NCBI GenBank assembly: GCA_036873755.1
Contig: JAVTVY010033733.1
Coordinates: 78,168-142,167 of the forward strand
Reading direction: 5' to 3'
DNA from: Hanleya hanleyi
Taxonomy: Eukaryota; Mollusca; Polyplacophora; Lepidopleurida; Hanleyidae
Length of the DNA: 64,000 nt
The notes below the pieces were generated by a model. That model did not search any database. It saw only the letters and a program-made list of their open reading frames with translations, and was not told the origin of the DNA. The position numbers and the translations under genes were made by a program. Below, one piece after another: positions 10,935 through 21,838 of the stretch. The first letter of the stretch is position 1. Each line of letters begins with the position of its first letter.

Positions 10935-11728
10935 TACTGCCAGATAGGTCAATCCCGTGTAGGATGGATAGGTCAGTGTCGTGGGATCACTGCATAGGGC
11001 AGTCCAGTGAGAGATTACTGCTGGATTGGTATGCGAGATTACTGCTGGATAGGCAAGTCCTGTGTAGGATTACTGCTGGATGGGCCAGTCCCGTGTGTTA
11101 TTTATGCTGGATACACCAGTCCCATGTGGGATTACTGCTGGATAGTCCAGTCCCAAGTAGGATTACTGCTGGATAGGCCAGTCCCGTCTGAGATTACTGC
11201 TGGATAGGCGAGTCTTGTATGGGATTACTGCTGGATAGGTCAGTCTCATAAGGGATTACTGCTGCATAGGCAGTCCAGTGTGGGATTACTGCTGCATATA
11301 GCAAGCCCGTTTGGGGTTACTGTTGGGGAGGCCAGTCTTGTGTGGGATTACTGCTGGATAGGCTAACCCTGTGTGAGATTACAGCGGGATAGGTCAGTCC
11401 CATGTAGGATTATGGCTGCATAGGTCAGTGCCGTGTGGGATTACTGCTGCATATTGCAGTCCAGTGCGAGATTACTTCTGGATAGGTCAATCCCGTGTGA
11501 GATTACTGCTGTATAGGCCAGTGCTGTTTGGGATTACTGCTCCCATGTGGGATTACTGCTGGATAGGCCAGTCCGGTCTGGGATTACTGCTGGATAGTTG
11601 AGTCCCATATGGGATTACTGCTGGATAGGTCAGTTTCTTGTGTCATTATTGCTGTATAGGCCAGTGCCACTTTGGATTACTGCCGGATAGATCAGTCCCG
11701 TGTGGGGTTACTGCTGGATAGGTCTGAC
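10935..11728. repeat. 31-bp minisatellite
   Basis: About 25 diverged units of GATTACTGCTGGATAGGCC followed by AGTCCCGTGTGG. The clearest consecutive units, near 11161-11225, are 31 bp apart. Variants replace GGATAGG by GCATAGG. Confidence 0.9.
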
Positions 11729-11739
11729 CAGGAAAACAT

Positions 11740-12625
11740 GAAACATGTCCACCAAGCTTTATAATTATCCCACGAAAGGTTCAGCAAGCTTTCCATGTAC
11801 AGATCTACATGTAAATTTTTCGTAAGAAGTACAGAAATTCACATTTAATGTCATATTTCTTAAATAGCACATGCACATCCTCGAATCACAATGAACTTGG
11901 GTAGCAAACTGTGTCAAACTCATCCAATGAAAGCTGACAGCTTCAGCATACTTTCCATGTACAGGTGTACATGTATGTACATTATCATTGGCAGATTACT
12001 AAGACAAAACCCTCAAAATTTGAACAAAAATGAATATTTCATCTTCTAAAGAGCACAGGAACATCATTTAATCATATGAAATATGTGTATCAAGTTTCAT
12101 AATCATCCCATGACAGCTGACAACTGCAGCAAACATTCTAAGTACAGATGTGCATGTATACATGTAGAGGCCTAAATGTACAGCCTCTACATGTACAATT
12201 CGGCTAAACAGAAAACTCATTTGCCATAATTTTGTACCAAAATTAATATTTCATCTCAAAAATAGCACAGTTACATCCTCTAACCATAAGAAACATGTGT
12301 ACCAAGTTCCATAATCATCCAATGATAGCTGACAACTGCAGCCAACTTTCTACATACAGATGTGCATGTGCACTTCAGCCATGTAAACGCAAAACTCAAT
12401 CATTTGCCATAATTTGGAGAAAAATTAATATTTCATCTCAAAAATAGCACAGGTACATCCTCTAATAATAAGAAACATGTGTACCAAGTATCATAATCAT
12501 CCAATGACAGCTGACAACTGCAGCAAATTACAACTTCTAAGTACTTCTAAGTACAGATGTGCATGTGCAGCACATGTACATCTGTACTTAGAAAGTTTGA
12601 TGCAGTGCACTTCAGCTAAACGCAA
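11740..12625. repeat. Diverged tandem repeat of about 170-190 bp
   Basis: Four to five units share ATTTCATCTCAAAAATAGCAC, AAACATGTGTACCAAG, ATAATCATCCAATGACAGCT and GACAACTGCAGC. Copies near 12240 and 12425 are the closest pair; the copies near 11860 and 12035 are more diverged. Short hairpins occur inside (12150-12200; 12545-12598, around GTGCATGTGCAGCACATGTAC). Confidence 0.7.
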
Positions 12626-15235
12626 AACTCTATCATAAGGATGTTAACATTGGAGCACCCCAGGGGCAGTACTTCCAGGTGGAATACCCACCCCCCATAC
12701 TTTTTTTATTATTAAATTTTTTATAAATTTTTTAGATTTTTTTTTAATCTGCTAAACCAAAAACCTTATCATTTCCAGGCCGGGGACATAAAGATGACAT
12801 GGTCATGGGATACACCCTCCCAGGTAATGGGATGTCCCTAAGTCTTGAGGTAGCAGGCGAAGGGCGTGCAAGTAGGCAGTCTCCACTATAATTAGGATTC
12901 CTGCAGTAGCAATTATTACTGGTAGATGTATGCACTTAATAAATATTGTATAGCACATGTATAATTATTAGAATTAGGTATAGGGATATGAGTATTGGTT
13001 TTGTAATAGTATGTTTTGATAACAGTTTGTGTACGGTATTCCATATTAACTCTGGAAGTTCACATCCATGACATTGGTGTTAGACAAGTTTCGACAACTG
13101 TTGCAAGACAAGAGCCACTGCCTGTTGTGGTTAAATTGTGCCTTCCTTGTCATTCCAGATATATATAATCTTTTTGTTTATTTAGGTAAGTGTCCCTACT
13201 GCTAATTGAGCTGTCCAGTCCTACTGTTAATTGAGATATGTCAATGTTAAATGAACAGGATAACTGGCATGCCAGACATTGGAATATTACTTGAACAATT
13301 TTTAAAATAGTATAATTTGTGATTGTTAGGAATCTCTACCTGTGGAACTCGCTATATAAAACTCTAATAGGTATAAATATTGTACAGGATGAAAATAAGT
13401 CTCTAAACTTTTAGAATTCATCTTGGCATGCGACAAAGCAGCGCCAAGGCAGCGAATAGATGTAAGAAGATAGGTAACCCTTGTTCATGTACATGTCGAT
13501 TGCTACTATACATTCAGTTTCTGTAATATAGAAGTGCTGTATAATTGTGTCTATATTGAAATTAATTAAAGTCAAAGTTAGTTAAGTGAACTTAACTAGA
13601 TAAGGGTATTATATAAAGCTAGATTGTGTATATACTTAACGTGGACTACGTGATTGGCCTCGACATTGCTGATTCCTGTGGCTAATTGAGGGGATGGAGT
13701 AGGTGATCACAAGAACTGACATTCAGTGTTGCAAGTACTGGAGAAATTTCAAGGAAAATAGGGGGCTTTTGGTCATAGTAGAGGATGCCTACCATATTAT
13801 ATGTCAATTTGGATATATTGTATTCCGACATAGACTTAGAAATAGATATAGAATTTGGCAGGGAAATGACCTTATCCACCCGAAGCAGCCAGACCGGAAA
13901 AAGGTAAATTTAACCATTTGTCATTCTGTTTGAGATGAATTTAATTTTTTTTTATTATAAAACCTGAGTTTTGGGAGTGTGGTTGGCAACCGCATCGCCT
14001 TGAGTGTCCACCCTTCTCTTATTCTTCACGACCTCATCCACCCCCCCTGGCAAATCAACATAAATTAGCAATGATTTAGTCAATGTGACCCGAGTGTGAA
14101 AATTCAGGTTACTTTTCATAAACATGACCAAATCTCTGCCAGGTTAAATCTGACTGATTAAGCTCGGATGTCTGCAAAATGAAATCAGGGAGTACCAAAT
14201 AACTCCTGCACATCCTGGCTGACACATCGCCCCCTCCGCCCCCCCTCCCTCCTCCTCCTATTTACTTTATGGATTCCCATGCACATAGCAAGTAACTGGG
14301 AATTGATGAGAAGACGATGTGACAAGTAATTCAGTACATGTATACTGAATTATTAATATTTTTAAACGTGAAAGCTTGTATCTTGTAGCCAGATGACATT
14401 TAACTTGGAAATGTGACTAGCATATATGGTACAAATTTAACCAGGAGTAGCTATGAGTATAATGAGGTCCAGCAAGGTTGGGGGAGGGGGAGGGGGGGGG
14501 GTAGGGCTGGTGGTAGTGGTTTCTGAGAGGACATGTGGAAAATAAAAGGAGAAATTAAATTTCCTGAAGAATGCAGAAAAATAATCTGAAACTGATGAGA
14601 CCCAAACGCGCACAGAGACTCGGTAACAAGCATACTTTATGACAATACCCCCCCCCCCTAAAAAAAATAATAATAAAACACCAACGAAATGTCCTTTTGA
14701 TGGGAATGGGATTTTAACCCGATATACATACCTGGTTACATTTGGGATTATTTGTCCTTGGCCTGGTGTCACTGGTATAGTCTTATGCAAATGTTGAACC
14801 CGCAGACCTGTTTTTCATTATTATGGTGTTGTTGTTGATTTGACTGGTTCATTGAATTCGCCCTGGAGCTCAACTCGCATCCAGTCTCATTTACTCATCC
14901 TTATTGATCTGGAAATCTTGAAGCTTCATATCTGACAGAATCAGACCTCATTTTTAGCATTGAACACCTCACTGTCATGACAACAAATACGTTTTTCGCT
15001 GTTTTACGAGTCCAAACTTCCCAGCTTGCCTGTGCTGTGTCGTCTGCTTACCTTTTTTTTGTCGTCTGCTTACCTACAGCGCCCCCTATTGGCATTGGGA
15101 GTTGTCCCCCCGCTGATCTGTGTAATTGATGTCGAGTTGACTATAACATTGAATTGAATTGAATTGGTTGGAATGGGAGACGTCCCTCGTCCCAAATGGG
15201 TATTATCATATCAGTGACAATGGTGTTTCCACAGT
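12626..15235. other. Gene-free stretch with G- and C-runs
   Basis: No family recognised in 2.6 kb. Homopurine and homopyrimidine runs include a G-rich block near 14478-14503 with four or more G-tracts, which could fold as a G-quadruplex on the + strand, and a C-run near 14646. Confidence 0.4.
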
Positions 15236-15480
15236 GTCAGTGATGCATACTGTAAGAATACTGAAATATTACAGTACTGAAACAGTACTGAAATCGCACA
15301 GTACTGAAAAAGTACAGAAACATTACAGTACTGTTTCAATACTGAAACAGTACTGAAATCGTACAGTACTGAAAAAGTACAGAAACATTACAGTACTGTT
15401 TCAGTACTGAAACAGTACTGTTATATTTCAGTACTGTTTCAGTACTTTGGTAGAAATGTACTGAAACAGTACTGACGCTA
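15236..15480. repeat. CAGTACTG palindromic low-complexity repeat
   Basis: CAGTACTG, itself a palindrome, recurs about every 10-20 bp together with GAAACAGTACTGAAA and AAAAGTACAGAAACATT. It lies about 150 bp upstream of the first Crypton-like copy and has no coding potential. Confidence 0.8.
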
Positions 15481-15639
15481 TTTTTGCTGTGTAGTATCAT
15501 AGGCCTTTTCTAAATAAAAATAAAGTTAGAAACCACATGTTCATTCTCGGCGAAAGCTTCCTTCACAAACGAATCTAATTTAACTAAATGATCAACGGTA
15601 AGATTCGGGTAGATGTTTCAAAAGTCGATAATGAATATT

Positions 15640-15705
15640 ATTATATAATCTATAAATATGGATGATATGATTGGTTCATAGCTGTACACGTGATATGTGA
15701 TATTT
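15640..15705 (+). repeat. Left terminal inverted repeat, Crypton copy 1
   Basis: Contains GATTGGTTCATAGCTGTACA and CGTGATATGTGATATTTT. The reverse complement of 18205-18275 gives the same text with a few mismatches (for example GCGATATTTT for GTGATATTTT). Repeated at 18426-18491. Confidence 0.75.
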
Positions 15706-15744
15706 TCTTATGTCGCATGGCTTGTCCATGCGATATAAGTTTTG

Positions 15745-15803
15745 GGGGCACCGCCCATTAGCCATATATGGAGACATGACGTCATGCTGAATTTCAGCCA
15801 ATC
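15745..15803 (+). promoter_or_regulatory. Promoter block: CCGCCC, CArG box, CRE, CCAAT
   Basis: Upstream of the recombinase ATG at 15839 lie CCGCCC (15751), CCATATATGG (15762-15771, a perfect CC(A/T)6GG serum-response-factor site), TGACGTCA (15777-15784, a perfect cAMP response element) and CCAAT (15798-15802). The same block is at 18537-18589 in copy 2. Function is inferred from consensus only. Confidence 0.5.
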
Positions 15804-15838
15804 CAAAATGCATAAACCATTCACTGTGGAGAGCGGAC

Positions 15839-17699
15839 ATGTCGTCTTCCTGCAAGATGTCAACAACGAGCGACTCTTCCGGTGAAAACAAACGTTTTGG
15901 CGATCTAACAGAAACAGAAATGAAAAAACTTTTGAGGGAGAAAGATTCCCGAAACACTCAAAGGGCGACCGAAACAGCTGTCAGAGTTTTGAGGGCCTAT
16001 CTTCTGGAGAAAAATCTCTCGGCGGCATTTGAAGACCTGGACCCGGTTCGCCTCGATCAACTTCTGGCAAAATTTTACACCGAAGCTCGAACGGAAAAGG
16101 GAAACTTGGCACGGTACAAGAAGACGAGTCTGTTTTCGCTTAGGCATGGACTCAACCGACATCTACAATCCACAGACCCATCAGTTGACCTCATCAACGG
16201 CAAGGATTTCCGTGCGTCACAGCTGTCATTCAAGGCCATGTGTAAAGAGCTGAAGCGAGAAGGAATGGGTGGAATTGATCACCATCCCCCGGTCGACAAG
16301 GCTGACCTAGAAAAACTTTACCGGTCGTTCGATCTGTCTGATCCCCAGTCGCTGCAGGCTAAAGTCTTCGTTGATATCGTGCTATATTTGGCCAGGCGTG
16401 GCAGAGAAAATCTACGAGAGTTAAAGATATCTGACTTCTCCTGCACCTCAGACCCAAACGGCACTATGTATATTTACATGGACAAGGACGAACTGACCAA
16501 GAACCATCAGAGTGACCCCAACACTGCAAAGGGCAGAATGTATGAGATCAAAGGTAAATCCTAAATAAATTAAATCAGTCCTCGAAATATAGCTGAAATA
16601 TTGGTAAACGCTACGTTAAACTTATAACTCTCTCTCTATCTCTGTCTTATTTATTTCAAAACTTATAACTATCTGTACGTACATGTATGACCAATGGATA
16701 AACCACATACTCCAACAACATAATTTTGTTCACCGGTATTTACAATATATAGAAGAAAAACAGTTTTTTAAAACAACTGTTGAACATACATGTATTCATT
16801 TTATTGTATGTTCAATTTACTCTTGATCATGTCATGATTAATGCAAATAATTTAAAAATATTAATGTATTATCTACAGTTGTTAGTTGTCCGTTCAATCT
16901 TAGTATGAGACCAGGTATCTTGTATCATATATTGTCTTTTTCTCACCATCCATCCAATCATTCTAAATGCTGGTATTTCATTTTAATTTCAGATAATGAC
17001 CTCTGTCCAGTGAGGTCATTCGTGAAGTACAAGAGGATGTTGTGTCACAGGTGTCCATATCTCTTTCAAAGAGTACGCGAGGAGCCAACTGAAGACGGCT
17101 GTTACTTTGAATGTTCACCGATGGGACATAACAAGCTTGGTAGAATGATGTCGGTTCTCAGCGTTAACGCCAAGCTATCACAAGTTTATACCAATCATAG
17201 TCTGCGCGCTACGGCGGTTCACATCCTCGATGTCGCCCAGTTCCCGAGCCGACACATCATGGCCGTGACTGGACACAAGTCCGAAACAAGCCTGAAGACC
17301 TACACTGGATACACAGATGACAGCACCAAGAGGCGAATGTCGAATACTATAAGTGACATAACTGTAGGTACCGGTAACGTTAAGAAGGAAGTGCAAAATG
17401 TCACAACCGCGGAAGAAGATCCTGACATCAACTTGGATACAGTCAACAGCTGTGATCTCATTCCATTGTCCGATTCGCAGGTGGACAATTTGCTGAGTGA
17501 ATTCGATGCTGACAACGATTTCGACGATGTGATACGAGCAATGCCCAATACGTCTCGTCCAACCAGTGTGGGCAATACGGTATCAACCAATTATCACCTC
17601 AGTGTTCCTCAGCAGCAGAGCTCTCGTCTGTGGCCAGCACCCATTATTACAGGAAATAATGCAAATGTTACCATAAATTACCAAATCTTTCAGAAGTAG
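15839..17699 (+). CDS. Crypton-like tyrosine recombinase, copy 1 (two exons)
   Basis: Exon 1 is 15839-16553 and exon 2 is 16993-17699, joined over a GT-AG intron (AAG|GTAAAT to TTTCAG|AT) that keeps frame and gives 473 residues. Residues 20-140 form an Arg/Lys-rich helical region like the core-binding domain. In the catalytic part YLARRGRENLREL (183-195) holds the first catalytic Arg, NHSLR (306-310) the His-x-x-Arg pair, TGHKS (331-335) the second His, and SLKTY (338-342) the nucleophile Tyr. All expected residues are present, so the enzyme may be active. The C-terminus beyond 360 is acidic and unassigned. A host gene carrying the DUF3504-type domain is the alternative, but tandem duplication with repeat ends favours a mobile element. 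Confidence 0.85.
16554..16992 (+). other. Intron of the recombinase gene, copy 1
   Basis: 439 bases, AT-rich, with a GTAAAT donor and a pyrimidine-rich TTTTAATTTCAG acceptor. Reading through without splicing meets a stop three codons after the donor, so splicing is needed for a full enzyme. The corresponding intron in copy 2 (19334-19772) is also 439 bases; I noticed one C-to-T difference near the acceptor. Confidence 0.8.
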
Positions 17700-18204
17700 G
17701 CTCTCGAAGGTCCTATGTTGAGATATGTGATGTTGCAGATACTTTTTACAGTATTTTCTACAGTTGTTATTCATTTCATTGTGAAGTTTCATGTACTCTG
17801 GGCAAACCAACTGTGATATTTCCCATGTGAAAATTGGAAACTAACTATCCTAAGGGCAGAAGGAGACGGACGCTGACTGGAACAATGTGTTTAACACAGC
17901 CTTCATTTTTGTGTTTCAGCAGTACAGTTTTTCTCAAATACATTAGTGATTTACAAAATTGGAGTTTCTCAGAATATTTATTGGAATACTACCCACATGT
18001 CTCTGGATTTCCATTGCGTATGATAGGAAGAGTAACATTTCCTACGTGTACATGTGTTTCATATCATGTTCAAATAAATATATCATTCATCTCACACTTT
18101 ATCATTGTTTCTGCAGTTAATATTGGTGAATGTAATTATTCAGTCAATTTATCATTGACATATAAGCTTAGATTAGTAATGATTTCCTAATTAATCGTCG
18201 ATGT

Positions 18205-18275
18205 CAAAATATCGCATATCACGTGTACAGCTATGAACCAATCAGATCATCGATATTTATAAATAATATAATAAA
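18205..18275 (+). repeat. Right terminal inverted repeat, Crypton copy 1
   Basis: Carries TACAGCTATGAACCAATCAG, the inverse of the left end. It stops directly before the hairpin. The same sequence lies at 20985-21055 in copy 2. Confidence 0.75.
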
Positions 18276-18277
18276 AT

Positions 18278-18418
18278 AATTATTGACTGGTGATGTGGTG
18301 GACACGACATAATATTGACCAGGGAAAACCAATATCGACCTCGGCCTTCGGCCTCAGTCGATATTGGTTTTCCCTGGTCAATATTATGTCGTGTCCACCA
18401 CATCACCAGTCAATAATT
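18278..18418. repeat. Perfect 62-bp-arm hairpin, copy 1
   Basis: Left arm 18278-18339 and right arm 18357-18418 are exact reverse complements; the 17-base loop (CTCGGCCTTCGGCCTCA) is itself nearly self-complementary. There is no coding content. The hairpin is identical in copy 2, so it was present before the duplication. Confidence 0.9.
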
Positions 18419-18624
18419 GTATATTATTATATAATCTATAAATATGGATGATATGATTGGTTCATAGCTGTACACGTGATATGTGATATTTTCTTATGTC
18501 GCATGGCTTGTCCATGCGATATAAGTTTTGGGGGCACCGCCCATTAGCCATATATGGAGACATGACGTCATGCTGAATTTCAGCCAATCCAAAATGCATA
18601 AACCATTCACTGTGGAGAGCGGAC

Positions 18625-20479
18625 ATGTCGTCTTCCTGCAAGATGTCAACAACGAGCGACTCTTCCGGTGAAAACAAACGTTTTGGCGATCTAACAGAAA
18701 CAGAAATGAAAAAACTTTTGAGGGAGAAAGATTCCCGAAACACTCAAAGGGCGACCGAAACAGCTGTCAGAGTTTTGAGGGCCTATCTTCTGGAGAAAAA
18801 TCTCTCGGCGGCATTTGAAGACCTGGACCCGGTTCGCCTCGATCAACTTCTGGCAAAATTTTACACCGAAGCTCGAACGGAAAAGGGAAACTTGTACAAG
18901 AAGACGAGTCTGTTTTCGCTTAGGCATGGACTCAACCGACATCTACAATCCACAGACCCATCAGTTGACCTCATCAACGGCAAGGATTTCCGTGCGTCAC
19001 AGCTGTCATTCAAGGCCATGTGTAAAGAGCTGAAGCGAGAAGGAATGGGTGGAATTGATCACCATCCCCCGGTCGACAAGGCTGACCTAGAAAAACTTTA
19101 CCGGTCGTTCGATCTGTCTGATCCCCAGTCGCTGCAGGCTAAAGTCTTCGTTGATATCGTGCTATATTTGGCCAGGCGTGGCAGAGAAAATCTACGAGAG
19201 TTAAAGATATCTGACTTCTCCTGCACCTCAGACCCAAACGGCACTATGTATATTTACATGGACAAGGACGAACTGACCAAGAACCATCAGAGTGACCCCA
19301 ACACTGCAAAGGGCAGAATGTATGAGATCAAAGGTAAATCCTAAATAAATTAAATCAGTCCTCGAAATATAGCTGAAATATTGGTAAACGCTACGTTAAA
19401 CTTATAACTCTCTCTCTATCTCTGTCTTATTTATTTCAAAACTTATAACTATCTGTACGTACATGTATGACCAATGGATAAACCACATACTCCAACAACA
19501 TAATTTTGTTCACCGGTATTTACAATATATAGAAGAAAAACAGTTTTTTAAAACAACTGTTGAACATACATGTATTCATTTTATTGTATGTTCAATTTAC
19601 TCTTGATCATGTCATGATTAATGCAAATAATTTAAAAATATTAATGTATTATCTACAGTTGTTAGTTGTCCGTTCAATCTTAGTATGAGACCAGGTATCT
19701 TGTATCATATATTGTCTTTTTCTCACCATCCATCCAATCATTCTAAATGCTGGTATTTTATTTTAATTTCAGATAATGACCTCTGTCCAGTGAGGTCATT
19801 CGTGAAGTACAAGAGGATGTTGTGTCACAGGTGTCCATATCTCTTTCAAAGAGTACGCGAGGAGCCAACTGAAGACGGCTGTTACTTTGAATGTTCACCG
19901 ATGGGACATAACAAGCTTGGTAGAATGATGTCGGTTCTCAGCGTTAACGCCAAGCTATCACAAGTTTATACCAATCATAGTCTGCGCGCTACGGCGGTTC
20001 ACATCCTCGATGTCGCCCAGTTCCCGAGCCGACACATCATGGCCGTGACTGGACACAAGTCCGAAACAAGCCTGAAGACCTACACTGGATACACAGATGA
20101 CAGCACCAAGAGGCGAATGTCGAATACTATAAGTGACATAACTGTAGGTACCGGTAACGTTAAGAAGGAAGTGCAAAATGTCACAACCGCGGAAGAAGAT
20201 CCTGACATCAACTTGGATACAGTCAACAGCTGTGATCTCATTCCATTGTCCGATTCGCAGGTGGACAATTTGCTGAGTGAATTCGATGCTGACAACGATT
20301 TCGACGATGTGATACGAGCAATGCCCAATACGTCTCGTCCAACCAGTGTGGGCAATACGGTATCAACCAATTATCACCTCAGTGTTCCTCAGCAGCAGAG
20401 CTCTCGTCTGTGGCCAGCACCCATTATTACAGGAAATAATGCAAATGTTACCATAAATTACCAAATCTTTCAGAAGTAG
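18625..20479 (+). CDS. Crypton-like tyrosine recombinase, copy 2 (two exons)
   Basis: Exon 1 is 18625-19333 and exon 2 is 19773-20479, giving 471 residues. It matches copy 1 except that two residues (Ala-Arg at 91-92) are lost by the 6-bp deletion, in the linker of the N-terminal domain and away from the catalytic residues. The RRGREN, NHSLR, TGHKS and SLKTY segments are unchanged. It has its own copy of the promoter block and an AATAAA at about 20853. Confidence 0.85.
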
Positions 20480-21057
20480 GCTCTCGAAGGTCCTATGTTG
20501 AGATATGTGATGTTGCAGATACTTTTTACAGTATTTTCTACAGTTGTTATTCATTTCATTGTGAAGTTTCATGTACTCTGGGCAAACCAACTGTGATATT
20601 TCCCATGTGAAAATTGGAAACTAACTATCCTAAGGGCAGAAGGAGACGGACGCTGACTGGAACAATGTGTTTAACACAGCCTTCATTTATGTGTTTCAGC
20701 AGTACAGTTTTTCTCAAATACATTAGTGATTTACAAAATTGGAGTTTCTCAGAATATTTATTGGAATACTACCCACATGTCTCTGGATTTCCATTGCGTA
20801 TGATAGGAAGAGTAACATTTCCTACGTGTACATGTGTTTCATATCATGTTCAAATAAATATATCATTCATCTCACACTTTATCATTGTTTCTGCAGTTAA
20901 TATTGGTGAATGTAATTATTCAGTCAATTTATCATTGACATATAAGCTTAGATTAGTAATGATTTCCTAATTAATCGTCGATGTCAAAATATCGCATATC
21001 ACGTGTACAGCTATGAACCAATCAGATCATCGATATTTATAAATAATATAATAAAAT

Positions 21058-21198
21058 AATTATTGACTGGTGATGTGGTGGACACGACATAATATTGACC
21101 AGGGAAAACCAATATCGACCTCGGCCTTCGGCCTCAGTCGATATTGGTTTTCCCTGGTCAATATTATGTCGTGTCCACCACATCACCAGTCAATAATT
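21058..21198. repeat. Perfect 62-bp-arm hairpin, copy 2
   Basis: Arms 21058-21119 and 21137-21198, the same sequence as 18278-18418. Confidence 0.9.
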
Positions 21199-21435
21199 GT
21201 ATATTATCAGGGCCTGCAGCAGAATCGTTAGCTTTCGCGAGAGTAGCATGAAGTTTTCAATTGTAGGCTTCACGGTTGGTAACGTTATGGTAACGTAAAC
21301 ATAACATAGAGCATCTGTTTGTAGTACTAGTGCTATCTGACGCTTATATAGCATTACAACAGATCAGATGCATGTTGAGTAAGTAGGCACAAAGAGGGGA
21401 TATACTGGATATGTGATTGGGAAAATAAGAGAAAT

Positions 21436-21838
21436 ACAAGCGTTTAGTCCGTCATTCAATATTTAACCGTCGTCCATTAAATAACTTCGCGTCCATAATC
21501 CATAGACCTGTTCCATATAACAGCATTATCACCACGTTTAACAAAAACAAACAAGAACACAGTTTTCAATGATGCCGAGAAGACATCATGATGTTCTAAA
21601 AATATCAAATCCGTACCGCTGATCAGTATTCTTCATCCATAATTTTCGTTGTAAAGTCTTTATCTAGAGAATGGTGTATCTCAGTCACGCTTAGATTGCG
21701 ATTGTCCATATCAACACCAAGAGGATCGTATAGTCCATGGGTTCATACGACCCCAACCTCTGGGTTAATCGAAATTTGACACAAGTTACGAAATGTAACG
21801 CCATAGATCTTCAACGCTACGCTCGTATTTTGCTATGA
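21436..21838 (-). repeat. 3' end of an RT-like element (truncated copy)
   Basis: Read on the minus strand it begins with the last codons of the RT-like protein seen at 33503-33826 (ATAGCAAAATACGAGCGTAG), continues through about 400 bp of 3' sequence and ends at GACGCTTGTA. It is 5'-truncated at about 21838, where an 83-bp tandem array starts. Confidence 0.75.

Larger units (their letters stand above)
15635..18420 (+). mobile_element. Crypton-like tyrosine recombinase element, copy 1
   Basis: A 2786-bp unit repeated head-to-tail by 18421-21200. It starts with ATATTATTATATAATC, has imperfect terminal inverted repeats of about 65 bp (15640-15705 against 18205-18275), encodes a two-exon tyrosine recombinase and ends with a perfect hairpin. 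ATATTAT occurs at the left, middle and right junctions (15635, 18421, 21201). Cryptons are DNA elements mobilised by such a recombinase and normally lack terminal inverted repeats, so the ends are unusual. Confidence 0.8.
18421..21200 (+). mobile_element. Crypton-like tyrosine recombinase element, copy 2
   Basis: Direct tandem copy of 15635-18420, abutting it without spacer. The differences I noticed are a 6-bp in-frame deletion (GCACGG missing at about 18893) and two substitutions (near 19758 and 20689), so the copies are about 99.9 percent identical. The right edge is followed by ATATTAT and then unrelated sequence. Confidence 0.8.

Noticed and set aside
10935..11728. Possible CRISPR-like array
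   Set aside because: Units are contiguous with no unique spacers, and the genome is eukaryotic; it is a minisatellite.
14437..14790. 117-codon minus frame with a Pro-rich run
   Set aside because: The Pro and Gly runs come from the G- and C-homopolymers; no conserved motif.
16029..16253. Alternative-frame and antisense frames inside the recombinase exons
   Set aside because: They overlap a gene with a complete catalytic set and share its duplication; no independent evidence.
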